Source: Tiliqua scincoides
Taxonomy: Eukaryota > Chordata > Lepidosauria > Squamata > Scincidae
Assembly: GCF_035046505.1 (NCBI RefSeq)
Contig: NC_089830.1
Span: forward strand, 12,452,315 to 12,516,314
DNA: 64,000 nucleotides
Direction of reading: 5' to 3'
Shown: positions 1-10,195 of the stretch, piece by piece
Layout of the letters: the number at the start of each line of letters is the position of its first letter
Position numbering within the stretch: the stretch's first letter is position 1
Notes under the pieces: generated by a model
Seen by the model: the letters and a program-made list of their open reading frames with translations, nothing else
Told to the model about the DNA's origin: nothing
Databases searched by the model: none
Program-made: the position numbers and the translations under genes

Positions 1-116
1 TACAGCGGGTCTTCATCAAGCACAGCAAAAAAGGCATCCAGGGCTTTATGTGCCACTGTGCCAGGCTGTGTTTGCCAACTGGAAAGCACCCACCAGAATA
101 CTACAGGGAAGATCTG
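1..116 (+). CDS. Partial MROH-like exon (3' part), duplicated copy
   Basis: The reading frame encodes LQRVFIKHSKKGIQGFM and ends in KHPPEYYREDL directly before a GTGAGT donor at 117. It equals the 3' two thirds of the exon at 62676-62854, with small changes such as Lys to Arg near the end. The exon begins left of the window. Whether this copy is expressed cannot be told; the next exon expected for such a gene is not visible before the KIRREL2 exons. Confidence 0.6.
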
Positions 117-1262
117 GTGAGTACAGTATGTGCTTTGAATTCGCAATCAGTCAAATACCTGCAGAATCATGACCATGGCTGATGTGGAAGTATAAACCAG
201 ATTTAGGCCCTGGAATTCAGCAGTGTCGGAATGAGTGTTCTGGTGTCACTAGGTGCTTTCTGTCTGTCACAGAAGGGAGCATATCACATATTAGCATAAT
301 ACTTCATTAGCTCCTAAAGTCTTGACTGGAATTCAGACTCCTGAGAGTCTAAATAAAAAATGCCCATCTAAACACCTGGCAGAGTGTGAAAATTGACATA
401 TTAATTAATTAAAAAATACAATTTTCAGTTGAGCCCTGAAGCTAAATACTCTCTTAACAAAAGACAGAAGAAAAGAGGGAAGACCCTTTGATTCAGCAGC
501 ACAAGGAAGATTTTGACACAAATGATTTCGTGCAAGGAATTGTTGGCCTTGGTCTCCTCTGCTCACCCTTTTCCTTCTTCTCTTTATTTCTTTGCCTCTC
601 TTTTGCACGGTCTCTCTGTCTGCCTCTGCCAAATTCCCTCCTGTTTCCCTTACTCTTTGCAAGATCATCCGCTCCCTAGTCTGATCATGGAAGAGGGTCA
701 CCTTGGGCAGTCATTCTCTGAACACCTTGGGTGCCATCTGTGCTGAGGTGGGGTGGGCTACTTCTGCTGAGAGGATCTCCTTGGCTGTGGTGCCCTACCT
801 GTCAAATGCTCTCCCAATGGAAGCTCATCTGGTTTCTACCTTGTCTGATTGGGTACCAGGCAATAACCATTTTTATTTTGCAAGGTGCTTAACTGGGTTA
901 GAATAGATGGTTTTAATGCTGCCACTTTATCTGCTGTTTTTATCTTTGTGTTGCCTCACTGTTAGGAGGTAATTTGTTTTCTTATTAAATTTACTTTTAA
1001 ACATTTCTATCCTGCCTTCCTTGCCTCTAAAAAGCAAACCAACAAAGAAAAAAATGAATTAAAAAGCAAAACAATATAGACAGTGTCGGTTGCCATTACT
1101 GAGTTAGGTGATCAGTGGCCGTGCACTGAGCAGGGGTTTGAAATAAGAGCCCAATCCTAAACCCTCCGAGCAATGGCACTGGGTGTCACAAACGTACTAT
1201 AAGGCACATCTACATCACCCAGTGAAGAATGTCCATGAGCCCTGGGCCTCAGCGCCAAGTAG
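1..1262. repeat. Direct repeat, left copy (MROH-like exon end plus intron)
   Basis: This stretch matches 62739-64000 with a constant offset of 62,738 bases and only about 17 differences that I can find by eye. It contains the last 116 bases of an exon followed by intron sequence. The match runs to both visible limits, so the true repeat may extend left of base 1 and right of base 64000. A recent segmental duplication is likely; a false duplication in the assembly is the alternative. Confidence 0.95.
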
Positions 1263-1277
1263 AGATGCCAGGGGTGT

Positions 1278-1831
1278 TGGCAACCTACAGTCTCGAAAGG
1301 CTATGGTATCGCGCTCTGAATGGTGGTTCTGGAACAGCGTCTAGTGTGGCTGAAAAGGCCAATTCGGGAGTGACAATCCCTTCCACACCGGGAGCAAGTG
1401 CAGTCTGTCCCTGGTCTGTCTCCCTGGCTGTGGGCCTTCCTTCTTTGCCTCTTTGCCTCAGTCTGTTGGCCAAGTGTCTCTTCAAACTGGGAAAGGCTTT
1501 GCTGCACAGCCTGCCTCCAAGCGGGCCGCTCAGAGGCCAGGGTTTCCCACCTGTTGAGGTCCACTCCTAAGGCCTTCAGATCCCTCTTGCAGATGTCCTT
1601 GTATCGCAGCTGTGGTCTACCTGTAGGGCACTTTCCCTGCAGGAGTTCTCCATAGAGGAGATCCTTTGGGATCCGGCCATCATCCATTCTCACGACATGA
1701 CCGAGCCAATGCAGGCATCTCTCAGGACTGTGTTGTTTGGAACTTTGTCCTGCCAGGTGATGCCGAGGGTGCGCCGGAGTCAGCGCATGTGGAAAGCGTT
1801 CAGCTGCCTCTCCTGTTGTGAGCGAAGAGTG
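1278..1831 (-). mobile_element. 5'-truncated LINE, same family as 17756-21201
   Basis: On the minus strand this encodes the C-terminal tail of the reverse-transcriptase polyprotein, including HWLGHVVRMDDGRIPKD, PTGRPQLRYKDICKRDL and a terminal zinc finger CSRCGRDCHSRIGLFSHTRRC-like segment. The 3' end (left side, about 1278) is the family's typical tail. The homology stops at 1831, where the full-length copy continues upstream, so this is an ordinary 5' truncation. It lies just beyond the left duplicated block. Confidence 0.85.
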
Positions 1832-2909
1832 CACCCAAAGGTAAGTCACGACCCCAGGTGGTGGTGCAGGTTTTTGGGGAGGGGGAAGGCATTCCGGGGC
1901 GGGGTGCAGGAGTGACAGGCCCAGGGAGGGGTGGGACTGGTGAAGATTCTTTCCTCCATGTCAGGCTGCAAAGTGGCGGTTCAGCCAGCGCAGACTTGAG
2001 TAGCCCCATTGCGGGGCCTGTGCCCTGGCTTGCCCCTGCTCTTCAAGTTCCCTTCCAACTCTAACAGCATATGCTTCTTCCATTCTTCAAATGAATAAAA
2101 TCATTCCTCATCTTTCCAGGAGCTCCCTGCTGGATCTCAATTGGATCCCTGCAAATGACACACGGAAGCTGACACCTGTGCCCAGCGGCAGTCTTCCGTC
2201 CCTTCTCTCCCTCCTGTAGTTCACCAGGTGAGCCGGCAGATTTTTCAAAGCACACTTGGAGCTTGATTGGCTCTTCTTGTTTCACAGACTGCTAAGCAGC
2301 ACTGCTGCCACCTTTTTCTCTGGCTGTGCTCCTGGGCTTGTCTTAGGAGCACAAAGATCTCCCATTTCCTTTCTGATGGTCAGAGCAGAGCCCTTGACGA
2401 AGGCTGGGAAGGTCCGTGGATGTTCAGAAGCAAGAGTTGGCTAAACCCCTAAAAGAGACAAAGGGCACAATCCTAACCGTGCCTTGGGCCACAAGTTTAT
2501 TGCGCCGGCCCGGGAGGGTCGCTAACGTGCCAGAAGCCACAAGGAGATGCGCCAACACATGGAGGCTGAATCCAGCCTCTGTGGCGGCTTCCCTGCTGAG
2601 TCTTGCGATGGCCTGGGTGGGCCGATGCAAGAGTGAAAGGTAGGCGTGGGGGAGGCAGTGGGCGTCAGGGAGGAGGCAGGACAGAGGCATTCCTGGGTGG
2701 GGTGTGGGTGAGCAGTGGACAGCCCCGGGGGTGGGTGGGGGTGGGCGGGCAGAGAGAGATAGTTGGGCTGGGATCCGGCAGTTATGCCAGATCCCAACCC
2801 CTGTTCCCAGGGAGAACGGAGCAGTTTGAAGCCACTGCGCTCTCCTCCAGAGGTGGCACAAATTCAAGGAGACCCATACTGGCCAGCAGCTGTTACCCAG
2901 GGGTAAAGC
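1832..2909. other. Non-coding stretch with degenerate dispersed repeats
   Basis: No convincing exon was found here, although the missing KIRREL2 Ig1-Ig2 exons would be expected in this position. From about 2463 to 2907 the sequence resembles a GC-rich dispersed repeat also seen at 3300-3475 and 8725-8945. Shared landmarks are a GGTGGGC-rich block and an ending of the type GATTGCAACC. The piece at about 2860-2905 recurs almost exactly at 3307-3360, flanking the duplicated exon. Confidence 0.5.
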
Positions 2910-3306
2910 GAGAGACAAGGGCAAGGATGGGAGAGTGGAGGCAAATGTAGGGGTAGGAGCTAATAAATAGGCCAGGCCTGAGTAGATCTGGGATGGGATG
3001 GGCACATTGGTGTGGGTTCCGTCCCCCTTCTTGAGTTTTCAGCCTCTCTGCTCCTCTTTCTTGCAGATCCCCCTGTCGTCATGCTGTCGGTGCAGCCGCA
3101 AACAGTCGCCGAGGGTGGCAAAGTGAGCTTTCTCTGCACGGCCACCTCCAACCCGGAGCTGACAGGCGACAGGTAAAAAGGCCAACAGACTCCAACCTCC
3201 CAGAGATCACACAGCAATAGTGATGTTGCTGCGATGCCCTCTACTGGCAGCTTTGGGGATTACAATGAGCCGGGCTCAGTGCATGCCTTCGCAGGTGGGC
3301 CAAAGG
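2910..3306 (+). repeat. Duplicated KIRREL2 exon segment, copy 1
   Basis: This block matches 4443-4849 with an offset of about 1,532 bases. It includes the exon 3067-3172, both splice signals and the first bases of the following exon. The match breaks off inside that following exon (after the codons for W-A-K) and passes into a dispersed repeat. The same dispersed repeat lies just upstream of the block, so it brackets this copy. Confidence 0.85.
3067..3172 (+). pseudogene. KIRREL2: Extra copy of the first KIRREL2 Ig3 exon
   Basis: The exon encodes PPVVMLSVQPQTVAEGGK and then a core VSFLCTATSNPELTGD, with an AG acceptor before it and GTAAAA after it. It differs from the copy at 4599-4704 by one silent base. 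It is 106 bases long, so including both copies in one transcript would shift the frame; only one can be used. Its own downstream exon is cut off after 12 bases, so copy 1 could work only by splicing over copy 2. Confidence 0.8.
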
Positions 3307-4598
3307 TGGTACAAATTCAAGGAGACCCATACTGGCCAGCAGCTGTTACCCAGGGGTAAAGGGAAAAATTTTCCCTTGCCTCTGGCTAAGCTGCTTCTGG
3401 CCAGAATCCTGCGTGGATGCAGCACAAGCCTCCTGGCTTGCCTGTACCAGCGCAGGATAGGATTGCAACCCAAAACTTGGATGAGAGGACCTCCCCCTGC
3501 CTCAGGCCATTCACAAAGGTATAGGGAGGAAATTCTTGGCCCAGACATTCACCGTTGAGCGTCCTTCTCATACACCAGTATGAACACCCCTGGGATGACT
3601 GGCAGGACAGTCGTGAAGCAGGTGCTTCCTCCTTTCCCCAATTCTGCCTTTCTGTCCAAGTCCAAATTGGTGACTCCACAATCACAAGAAGTGGGTTGCA
3701 ATCAACCTGGGCTCTGTTCCTGCCTCTCCTACAAGAACGTACCTTGGGAATTTTACTCCTGAGAAGTTTGAGAACCCCTGCCATAGAGTGTCGTGCAAAG
3801 AAAAGCACTGAAAATTGCTGCACTACAGAGGAGACTCTCTTCCGTGATTGTGCATACGATTCAATTTTTACTTCTGGGGACAGATACATAATACGACATT
3901 TCTTGCCATCGTTCCTTCAAGGAGCTCAGCGAAGTGTACAATGGTCTTATCTCCCCAGGTGCGGGCACATGTGCTTATATGCCTCTTGGTAGCAAGAAAG
4001 CAAATCCATGCGCATAGAAAAGTGGCTTGGTTCTAGCTATGCTAGACCCCTTTGCCCTGACATGCTTATTCTGTATGTGAAATTTATCCTGTCTGGAAGA
4101 ATTCACGCAAGCCCCTTCCTGCATGTAGCCTGCCTCAGTGCAAATAATTGGGGGAGGATCAATTGGAAATTTCAGGGGTCTGGAGGTGACGCTTCAATGC
4201 CCTTGTCTCTCCCCCAGGTGATCAGCAGCAGCTGCCAGATAAATCTTGCCCAAGTCAGCAAATATATTTGCATAAATGAGACCGTGTTTGTATTTGTTCT
4301 TGGAGCGGAATGTGGGTTACCTTCCATTATTATTCATACCTCAACATCTGATCCCCTGGCACCTTGCTGAGTTGCGTCTTAGACAAGTCCTCTGCCCCAA
4401 AGAGCTTACAGTGCAAGATGATAGGGAAGGCAAAAAAGAGGGAGAGACAAGGGCAAGAATGGGTGAGTGGAGGCAAATGTAGGGGTAGGAGCTAATACAT
4501 AGGCCAGGCCTGAGTAGATCTGGGATGGGATGGGCACATTGGTGTGGGTTCCGTCCCCCTTCTTGAGTTTTCAGCCTCTCTGCTCCTCTTTCTTGCAG

Positions 4599-4704
4599 AT
4601 CCCCCTGTCGTCATGCTGTCGGTGCAGCCGCAAACGGTCGCCGAGGGTGGCAAAGTGAGCTTTCTCTGCACGGCCACCTCCAACCCGGAGCTGACAGGCG
4701 ACAG
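4599..4704 (+). CDS. KIRREL2: KIRREL2 exon: Ig3, first half
   Basis: Encodes the B-strand cysteine region of Ig3 (VSFLCTATSNPELTGD). It starts with two bases of a split codon and ends in AG, which joins the G at 4837 to make Arg followed by Trp-Ala-Lys-Gly, as in the Neph family. This is the functional-looking copy because the next exon follows intact. Confidence 0.85.
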
Positions 4705-4836
4705 GTAAAAAGGCCAACAGACTCCAACCTCCCAGAGATCACACAGCAATAGTGATGTTGCTGCGATGCCCTCTGCTGGCAACTTTGGGGATTGCAATGA
4801 GCCGGGCTCGTCTGATGCCAGTGCATGCCTTCGCAG

Positions 4837-4973
4837 GTGGGCCAAAGGAGGTGTGCCCATTCCGGAGGCCAACGGGGACAGCGATGAGGCGATAGTCAAT
4901 CAATCGTTTTTCATGGAGCCCGTGTCGTGCGAGGGCTCGAATGCCGTCGGCAGCACACTGGTGGATGTGCATT
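4837..4973 (+). CDS. KIRREL2: KIRREL2 exon: Ig3, second half
   Basis: Encodes [17 protein letters not shown], then [17 protein letters not shown] and TLVDVH. The Ig3 C-strand Trp and F-strand Cys are both present. Compared with the remembered Neph pattern VGSTNVSTLVNVHF, about four residues are missing between GS and TL (an in-frame loss). The donor is GTAAGT. Confidence 0.85.
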
Positions 4974-5739
4974 GTAAGTGAAGGAGGCAGGTTGGGTCTG
5001 TGTATCCTGGGATAGGTGGGAACACTTTGGAAGAGGAGGATGGACAAGGAGATGACGAGGGTGACCTTGGTGCCAGATTGGTGCCAGATACTGAGTGTGG
5101 GCAGGTCAGATGTGGGGCTCCCCCCACCAGGATCTTCTCTCCTGTAACCCCACTTGCCGTTCCAGCAGGTAGACCTCAAAGGCCTCCCACCTGCGACCAT
5201 CATCGTGGTAAAAATTAGGCATTTGTGCCATATTTTTGACACATTCACAGCTGAGTTTGCACCCAATTAGAGCGAGGTGACTAATATATCCATTACCTTT
5301 GCATCAATTTGCATATGAGTAAAAATAACCATTTCTGAAGCAAGAAAGCATGCTTAATTTGTTTTTTTATATTATGCACACGGATCAAGACCCTTAATTG
5401 ACTATAAAGCTCCCCCCAATTAATTTTATAAGTACTTGTATGAAGCAGCACAGGCAGATGTGTATCTACATACAAATTTTTTGAAAACAAACTATTTAAT
5501 ACATGCATAAACACACGTTCATTCACACTATTGAAGACAACAGTGTATAAAACTGCAGATTTTAAGAAGAATGTTTAATGAACTGCTTGTCAAGCAAAAA
5601 GCCATTCACAAAGAAGGCAAGCGCTGTCTTTAAAAGAAAAAAAAGAAAATCCACTCCTGGGACCTTCTGCATGGAAAGCAGGTCTCTACTACTGAGCGAT
5701 GGGCCCCCCTAACCCCTGTTTTCCTCTTTTTTCCTGCAG

Positions 5740-5876
5740 TTGGAGCCCGCCTTATCTCCCAGCCCAAGCCCCTGACTGTAGGTGTTGGTTCTGATGCCTC
5801 TTTCACCTGTACCTGGGCGGGGAGTCCACCTCTCACCCTAGCCTGGAGCAAGAAGGAGTTCAGGTTCCCAAGTTGT
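5740..5876 (+). CDS. KIRREL2: KIRREL2 exon: Ig4, first half
   Basis: The split codon from 4973 gives Phe, then GARLISQPKPLTVGVGSD and FTCTWAGSPPLTLAWSKKEF. The acceptor TTTCCTGCAG is strong. The donor is uncertain: the frame needs a phase-0 end, and the best fit is GTGTAA after 5876, giving a slightly longer C'-region than in relatives. A more usual-looking GTTCCC at 5864 would break the frame. Confidence 0.75.
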
Positions 5877-6285
5877 GTGTAATTTACCAAACACAAATCT
5901 GGGAACACCAACCTCTACACCCTCCTGTTGTCTCGTAACACAGTGGGCCAGGTGGAAGACCATGGTGGTAGTAAGAGAGATATAGAACCTTTGCTTTATT
6001 CTGACTGTCTGCCAAGGTCAACGGGGGGCACCCCTTTATGCCTTCCTCCCCACCTGAACTGAGCCTGTGAACACACAGGACACAGTTTTGGTTGTGGCAT
6101 CAGGAGACCCACGGACTTTGAATCCTCAGAAAAATTGTGAAGCCCTTCTGTCCAAACAGGCCTTCAGTTTAGGATGTTCTGTTCCCTGGTTAGATAACTG
6201 AGGCCGGGTATCCTTTTTTGGGCTGGAAAAAGAGCACTGATCCCTTCATTTCAGTAAATAAATCTGAATTCACTTGTACCCACAG

Positions 6286-6406
6286 GTGTCGAGCAATGGA
6301 AACGCGCTACACCTCAAGGCTGTGACGCAGGAAGATGCCGGCATGTACGTCTGCAAAGCCATCGTGCCACGCATTGGAGTGGTTGAGAAGGCACTAGCTG
6401 TGAATG
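6286..6406 (+). CDS. KIRREL2: KIRREL2 exon: Ig4, second half
   Basis: Encodes [17 protein letters not shown], then [18 protein letters not shown] and ALAVN. DAGMYVC is the canonical Ig F-strand motif, and KAIVPRIGV is close to the Neph1 sequence RAIVPRIGV. It ends in one base of a Gly codon before GTGAGG. Confidence 0.9.
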
Positions 6407-6510
6407 GTGAGGGGTCTTGGAACCAGGTCATGCACAGCAACCTATTGCAGTGAGCCTGGCGGAAATCTGACCAGACCTGATTGCATCCGTCATTTTTGTC
6501 TTTTCCTCAG

Positions 6511-6612
6511 GGCCGCCCATTATCGGCGCGGAACCAAGCCTGCAGACTGCAGTGGGGGCCAAGGCACGGCTGGAGTGTTTGGTGGGGAGCGTCCCACCCC
6601 CCCGACAGGATT
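6511..6612 (+). CDS. KIRREL2: KIRREL2 exon: Ig5, first part, with +1 shift
   Basis: Encodes GPPIIGAEPSLQTAVGAK and ARLECLVGSVPPP. The family pattern PPPDRI followed by AWSW at the next exon needs six C after the A at 6596. Seven are present (6597-6603), so the end reads PPPRQD and the splice to 8025 is out of frame. Removing one C restores phase 0 before the GTAAGT donor at 6613. This is either a genuine frameshift or a homopolymer error. Confidence 0.85.
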
Positions 6613-6730
6613 GTAAGTGCTTGACTCGCCTTTGCCCTCCACCCTCATGCCTTAACCAGGCCTGAATGTACCAGATGGTCCTCCTTATCCATGGAGTTGT
6701 CTCAACATGGATTGCAAGCCCACACTGGAG

Positions 6731-6880
6731 CAGCAACTGTTGCCCTGCACATGCCTGATCTCATCTGATCTCGGAAGCTAAGCAGGGTCAGGCCTGGTTA
6801 GTACTTGGACGGGAGACCGCTTGGGAATACCGGGTGCTGTAGGCTTCTACCATAGTCTTTCGAGACTGAAGGTTGCCAAC
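6731..6880 (+). mobile_element. 5S-rRNA-derived SINE, full length
   Basis: The body follows the 5S rRNA gene closely, including the internal promoter part (TCTCGGAAGCTAAGCAGGGT, GGTTAGTACTTGG, GGGAGACCGC, GGTGCTGTAGGCTT). It is followed by a tail of about 30 bases ending in GAAGGTTGCCAAC. The element is flanked by the 8-bp target-site duplication CACTGGAG (6723-6730 and 6881-6888). The tail is identical to the 3' end of the LINE at 17756-21201. Confidence 0.92.
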
Positions 6881-7341
6881 CACTGGAGGACCTCAGAGGA
6901 CCTCCCAGGCATGACTGGAAGTCGTGTCTAGGAGGTCTTCTGAGTTCAGCCGGAGCCTTTGGAGAGGCACTTCCAGGTTTTCACAAAATGTCTTTCTGAA
7001 GACTCTGGCTGACCTTCTGAGGTGCGAGGAGGTAGCCTGCAGTGTCCCTGCACCTCATAAAGCCTCCTGGAGACCTTCTGGAGTCCTGAAGGCACCCCTG
7101 GTTTTCAAGCAAAGCTGGAAGTGCTTTTCAAAGACCTTCTGAGGCCTGGGCAGGCTGTGTACAACCTCCCCTCACCTCAGAAGGCCAGCCCCAGTCTTTG
7201 GAAAGGCAGTAGGGTATGTCATATGCAAAAGAAACCAGATATTATTTGTGAAGTTGGATGAAAAGGTGGAATGCATGTGTGCCAAAGTAGTTAGAATGTA
7301 CAGATATTGAACCCATGATTTTAAACTCACACTGCTTAGTT

Positions 7342-7791
7342 CAGGGTTCTTAACCCTTTTACTATTACAGACCCCCCACCCCCCATAGATTGCCCAGTGT
7401 GTCCCCATACCTTCTTCACTAGTCTGTAGGAATCAGCATCATCACCAGTCCTATTAGGTACCACTATTTTGTCAGCAGCGGGGTTCTACTTTACATATGG
7501 ATAGCAAGGATCAGAATGCCTCAATCTGCATTGACAGTGGTGATACTTAATAATCTTATCCATATAAATAATGGTAATCGTTAATCACCTAATCTAACAA
7601 CAATTTTTTTAAATTGTTCAGAGATTGAGAGCACAATCCTAACCAGGTCTACTCAGAAGTAAGTCCTATTTTGTTCAATGGGGCTTACTCTCAGGAAAGT
7701 GTGGTTAGGATTGCAGCCTGAGTCCCATACCTCCCTCATTGGGTTCTGGTACCTCCAAAGGTTATGGATAACCCTGGTTAAGAATCCCTAG
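7342..7791. mobile_element. hAT-like element with a nested short element
   Basis: The ends are inverted: AGGGTTCTTAACCC on the left and GGTTAAGAATCCCT on the right. No clear 8-bp duplication was seen. A short TIR element of the GCACAATCCTAACC type sits inside at about 7629-7722. A second, partial copy of that short element lies just outside at about 7887-7970. Confidence 0.6.
7629..7722. mobile_element. Short TIR element (MITE-like)
   Basis: Ends GCACAATCCTAACC and GGTTAGGATTGCAGC are near-perfect inverted repeats, around a core with TACTCAGAAGTAAGTCC and CTTACTCTCAGG. Related copies lie at 7887-7970, 25521-25590, 27195-27570, 34622-34715 and 61263-61310. Confidence 0.7.
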
Positions 7792-8024
7792 TTTAGATTT
7801 TCCCACAAAACCTTGGAAGGTTCTGAATGGCCAATCGTCCCCGTAGCGTCTTGAGTCGATCCTTGGGCTTGGTACCCATCGGGCACGAGGCTAACCAGGT
7901 GTACTCAGAAGTAAGTCCTATTTTGTTCACTGGGGCTTACTCTCAGGAAAGTGTGGTTAGCATTGCAGCCATCATCTTCTACCTGTCCAGGCTTCTGATT
8001 TGCCCCCCTGTCTCTTTGCAACAG

Positions 8025-8223
8025 GCCTGGTCGTGGGGTGAATGGGTGCTGGATGCTGGCTCGCTAGATCGGTTCACGGTGGACACCATGGTGACCGACC
8101 AAGGGGTGCTGTCTGCTTTGCTGATCGACCCAACGCATGACAGCGACTTCACCTTGGCCTACAACTGTACCGCATGGAATCGCTTTGGCGCACGTTCCGC
8201 TACCGTCAGCTTATGCCGCCAAG
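8025..8223 (+). CDS. KIRREL2: KIRREL2 exon: Ig5, second part
   Basis: Encodes AWSWGEWVLDAGSLDRF, then a core ending DFTLAYNCTAWNRFG. The Ig C-strand Trp and F-strand Cys are present, and YNCTAWN is the Neph1 motif. It has a phase-0 start after CAACAG and ends with one base of a Glu codon before GTAAGA. Confidence 0.92.
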
Positions 8224-8513
8224 GTAAGATTCCCCATCCCCCTCTACTAATTTCACCAGGAACAAGCTTCATGGTGAACTCACTGGGGCCCCGCCAGATC
8301 TCCTGTTTTCAAAGCAGAGAGATCCAAGTGCAGAGCCCAGCAGAGCAGTGAAACTCACCTTAGCAAGCCACTGTCTCTCTGTACAGCATACTTTGGCAGG
8401 GATTGTTGGGAGAAGAAAAGGGGATAATCTCCAGCTTGAGACTGAGGTCCTGGAGGGGGAGGGCAGAATACTGATGTGACACAACATGACCTTGACTTTC
8501 ATCCCCCCTTGGG

Positions 8514-8691
8514 CAGTGGTTCCCAAACCTTTCCAACTAGCAGTTCCCTTGACCTACTGGGCCTTTGGCCACAGCTCCCCATTAGGGCTACAATCCTATA
8601 GTGTATAGGGTGGCAGATTTTCACCAGGATTCTGCATCTCCGCTGGCTGGATTCCATGGCTTCCCAGGGAGCCTCAGTTTGGGAATCACTG
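8514..8691. mobile_element. Small hAT-like element
   Basis: The terminal inverted repeats are CAGTGGTTCCCAAAC and GTTTGGGAATCACTG. It is about 178 bp and has no coding capacity. It shares its ends with the element at 52449-52625. The flanking 8-mers are only weakly similar. Confidence 0.65.
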
Positions 8692-9130
8692 CACTTGACG
8701 TTCATGACTTTGCTCTTTCAGCTGTGTTCAGCCTGGGCTGATGCAAGCCTCTGGGGTGGGCGGGAAGGAAGGTGGGGAGGGAGGCATTCCTGGGTGGGGG
8801 GAGGGCGGGCGGTGGGCAGGTGGGGAGCGGGAGGCGGGGCTGGGAAGTTTCCTCTTGCCTCTGGCTGGGCCGCCTTGGGCCCCTGTCCTGTGCTGGATAC
8901 AACGCAAGCCTCTTGGCTTGCCTGTTCCAGCGCAGGGTAGGATTGCAACCAAAAAAGTTATGTTTTTTTGCTGGCCAAAATAAATTTTCAGGCTAAGTCT
9001 GTGCTTTGACACCCGTCCATTTTTGACTTGCATTCGTGCTCTGGTCCCCAATCAGAAGAAAGCACAAGGTATCATTTAAGATGGCATGAAATCAAATGCC
9101 AGTAATTAAAGGCATGAATTCTCCCCGCAG

Positions 9131-9241
9131 AGGTCTCGTCCGTCCTGATCATGGGGGGCTTAGCTGCCTCCGGGGTTGCTGTTCTCCTGCTCCTGGTGGT
9201 TGTCATCTCTTTCTGCTACCGACGGAAGCGCTGTGGGAAAG
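9131..9241 (+). CDS. KIRREL2: KIRREL2 exon: transmembrane segment
   Basis: Encodes EVSSVLIMGGLAASGVA followed by VLLLLVVVISFCYRRKR. That is about 23 hydrophobic residues and then a basic stop-transfer cluster RRKR, giving a type I membrane protein with a cytoplasmic C terminus. The donor GTGAGG at 9242 is followed after only about 12 bases by a 5S-derived SINE. Confidence 0.92.
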
Positions 9242-9253
9242 GTGAGGTGTCAT

Positions 9254-9365
9254 TCTCAGAAGCTAAGCAGGGTCAGGCCTGGTTAATCCTTGGATGGGAG
9301 ACCGCTTGGGAATACTGGGTGCTGCAGGCTTCTACCATAGTCTTTCGAGACTGAAGGTTGCCAAC
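9254..9365 (+). mobile_element. 5S-derived SINE, 5'-truncated
   Basis: Starts inside the 5S body at TCTCAGAAGCTAAGCAGGGT and runs through GGGAGACCGC to the GAAGGTTGCCAAC tail. It begins about 12 bases downstream of the KIRREL2 donor at 9242, so most of the early intron is SINE sequence. Confidence 0.88.
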
Positions 9366-10061
9366 CAACCGTTCTCAGCCCTCCCAGGAATTACGTGGGG
9401 GCCTTGTGCCCCTGAGCTGCAGCCCACGTCACCAATCCTTGAGTGACCTTTGGGGAGAAAGTTGGGGTACAAAATCAAATGATCTGTTTGCTGCCAGCCT
9501 ATAGTTAAGGCTGCATTGTCAGAATGCTGGATAGAGGCAGGGTTATTCCCTCTTCCTCTGAGCTCCTCTGGTCTGTGGACTTGGTTAGGCCCACTGAATA
9601 TCCCCACCTGGTCTTCAAAGCCTCTCCCCCTCCTTTTCCATTGGCCTGACATCTCCCTGCTACGGACGGCGGCTCCAGACGCAACCATTTGAGCAGTTTT
9701 CCTGGGGTCCCGCAGACACTTGCCCCTGCACGGTTTCTTGGGAAAACCAGTGGGTGGAATGGTGGCACCAGTGGAGCTTGCGAACAGCAGATATATGGGC
9801 CTGCTCTTCTCCCAGCTAGCTGCCCAAGGGGATATGGATCCACCCATGCCTCCATTGAATAATGCTACCCAATCTACATAGGGATAGATCAGAGAAGGGC
9901 TTCAGTGCATCTTGCCACTTCCTGGTGTTTTCTCATGCCCATCCCAGAGCTCTCCAAGATCTGGAATGTGCGCAGATGTCATTGTTTAAATCCCCTGGAG
10001 TGAAATCCTGTAGAAGACCAAGTTTTCAGCTCACACCTCTGTCTGTCCATAAATCCTGCAG
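9366..10061. other. KIRREL2: KIRREL2 intron, no recognised element
   Basis: Intron between the membrane exon and the first cytoplasmic exon. I see no element ends, RNA gene or further exon here. Confidence 0.5.
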
Positions 10062-10195
10062 CCAAGCGGGGGGCGCAGCTCTCCAAAGCAGATATCCTTG
10101 TGCAGATCACCACGAGCGATAGCAGCCCAAGCCGGCCGAGTGAGACAGAGGGTGATGGCAAGGAGCCCATGGTGACGGGGAGCCAAGAACTGAAG
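10062..10195 (+). CDS. KIRREL2: KIRREL2 exon: juxtamembrane cytoplasmic region
   Basis: Encodes AKRGAQLSKADILVQITTS and then an acidic, Ser-rich stretch ending GSQELK before GTGAGC. Phase 0 at the end matches DPTNGYY at the next exon, the same junction as in other Neph genes. Confidence 0.85.

Noticed and set aside
2424-3005. A 193-codon minus-strand frame near the missing KIRREL2 exons
   Set aside because: It lies in GC-rich dispersed repeat, has no Ig-fold motifs and is on the wrong strand for KIRREL2.
5877-5990. Continuation of the Ig4 exon past 5876
   Set aside because: The KIRREL2 reading frame meets a stop at 5880-5882, and relatives splice here.
6740-6850. 5S rRNA gene
   Set aside because: The 5S body is joined to a LINE-like tail and bounded by a TSD, and similar copies occur at 9254, 29221 and 57237; these are SINEs, not genes.
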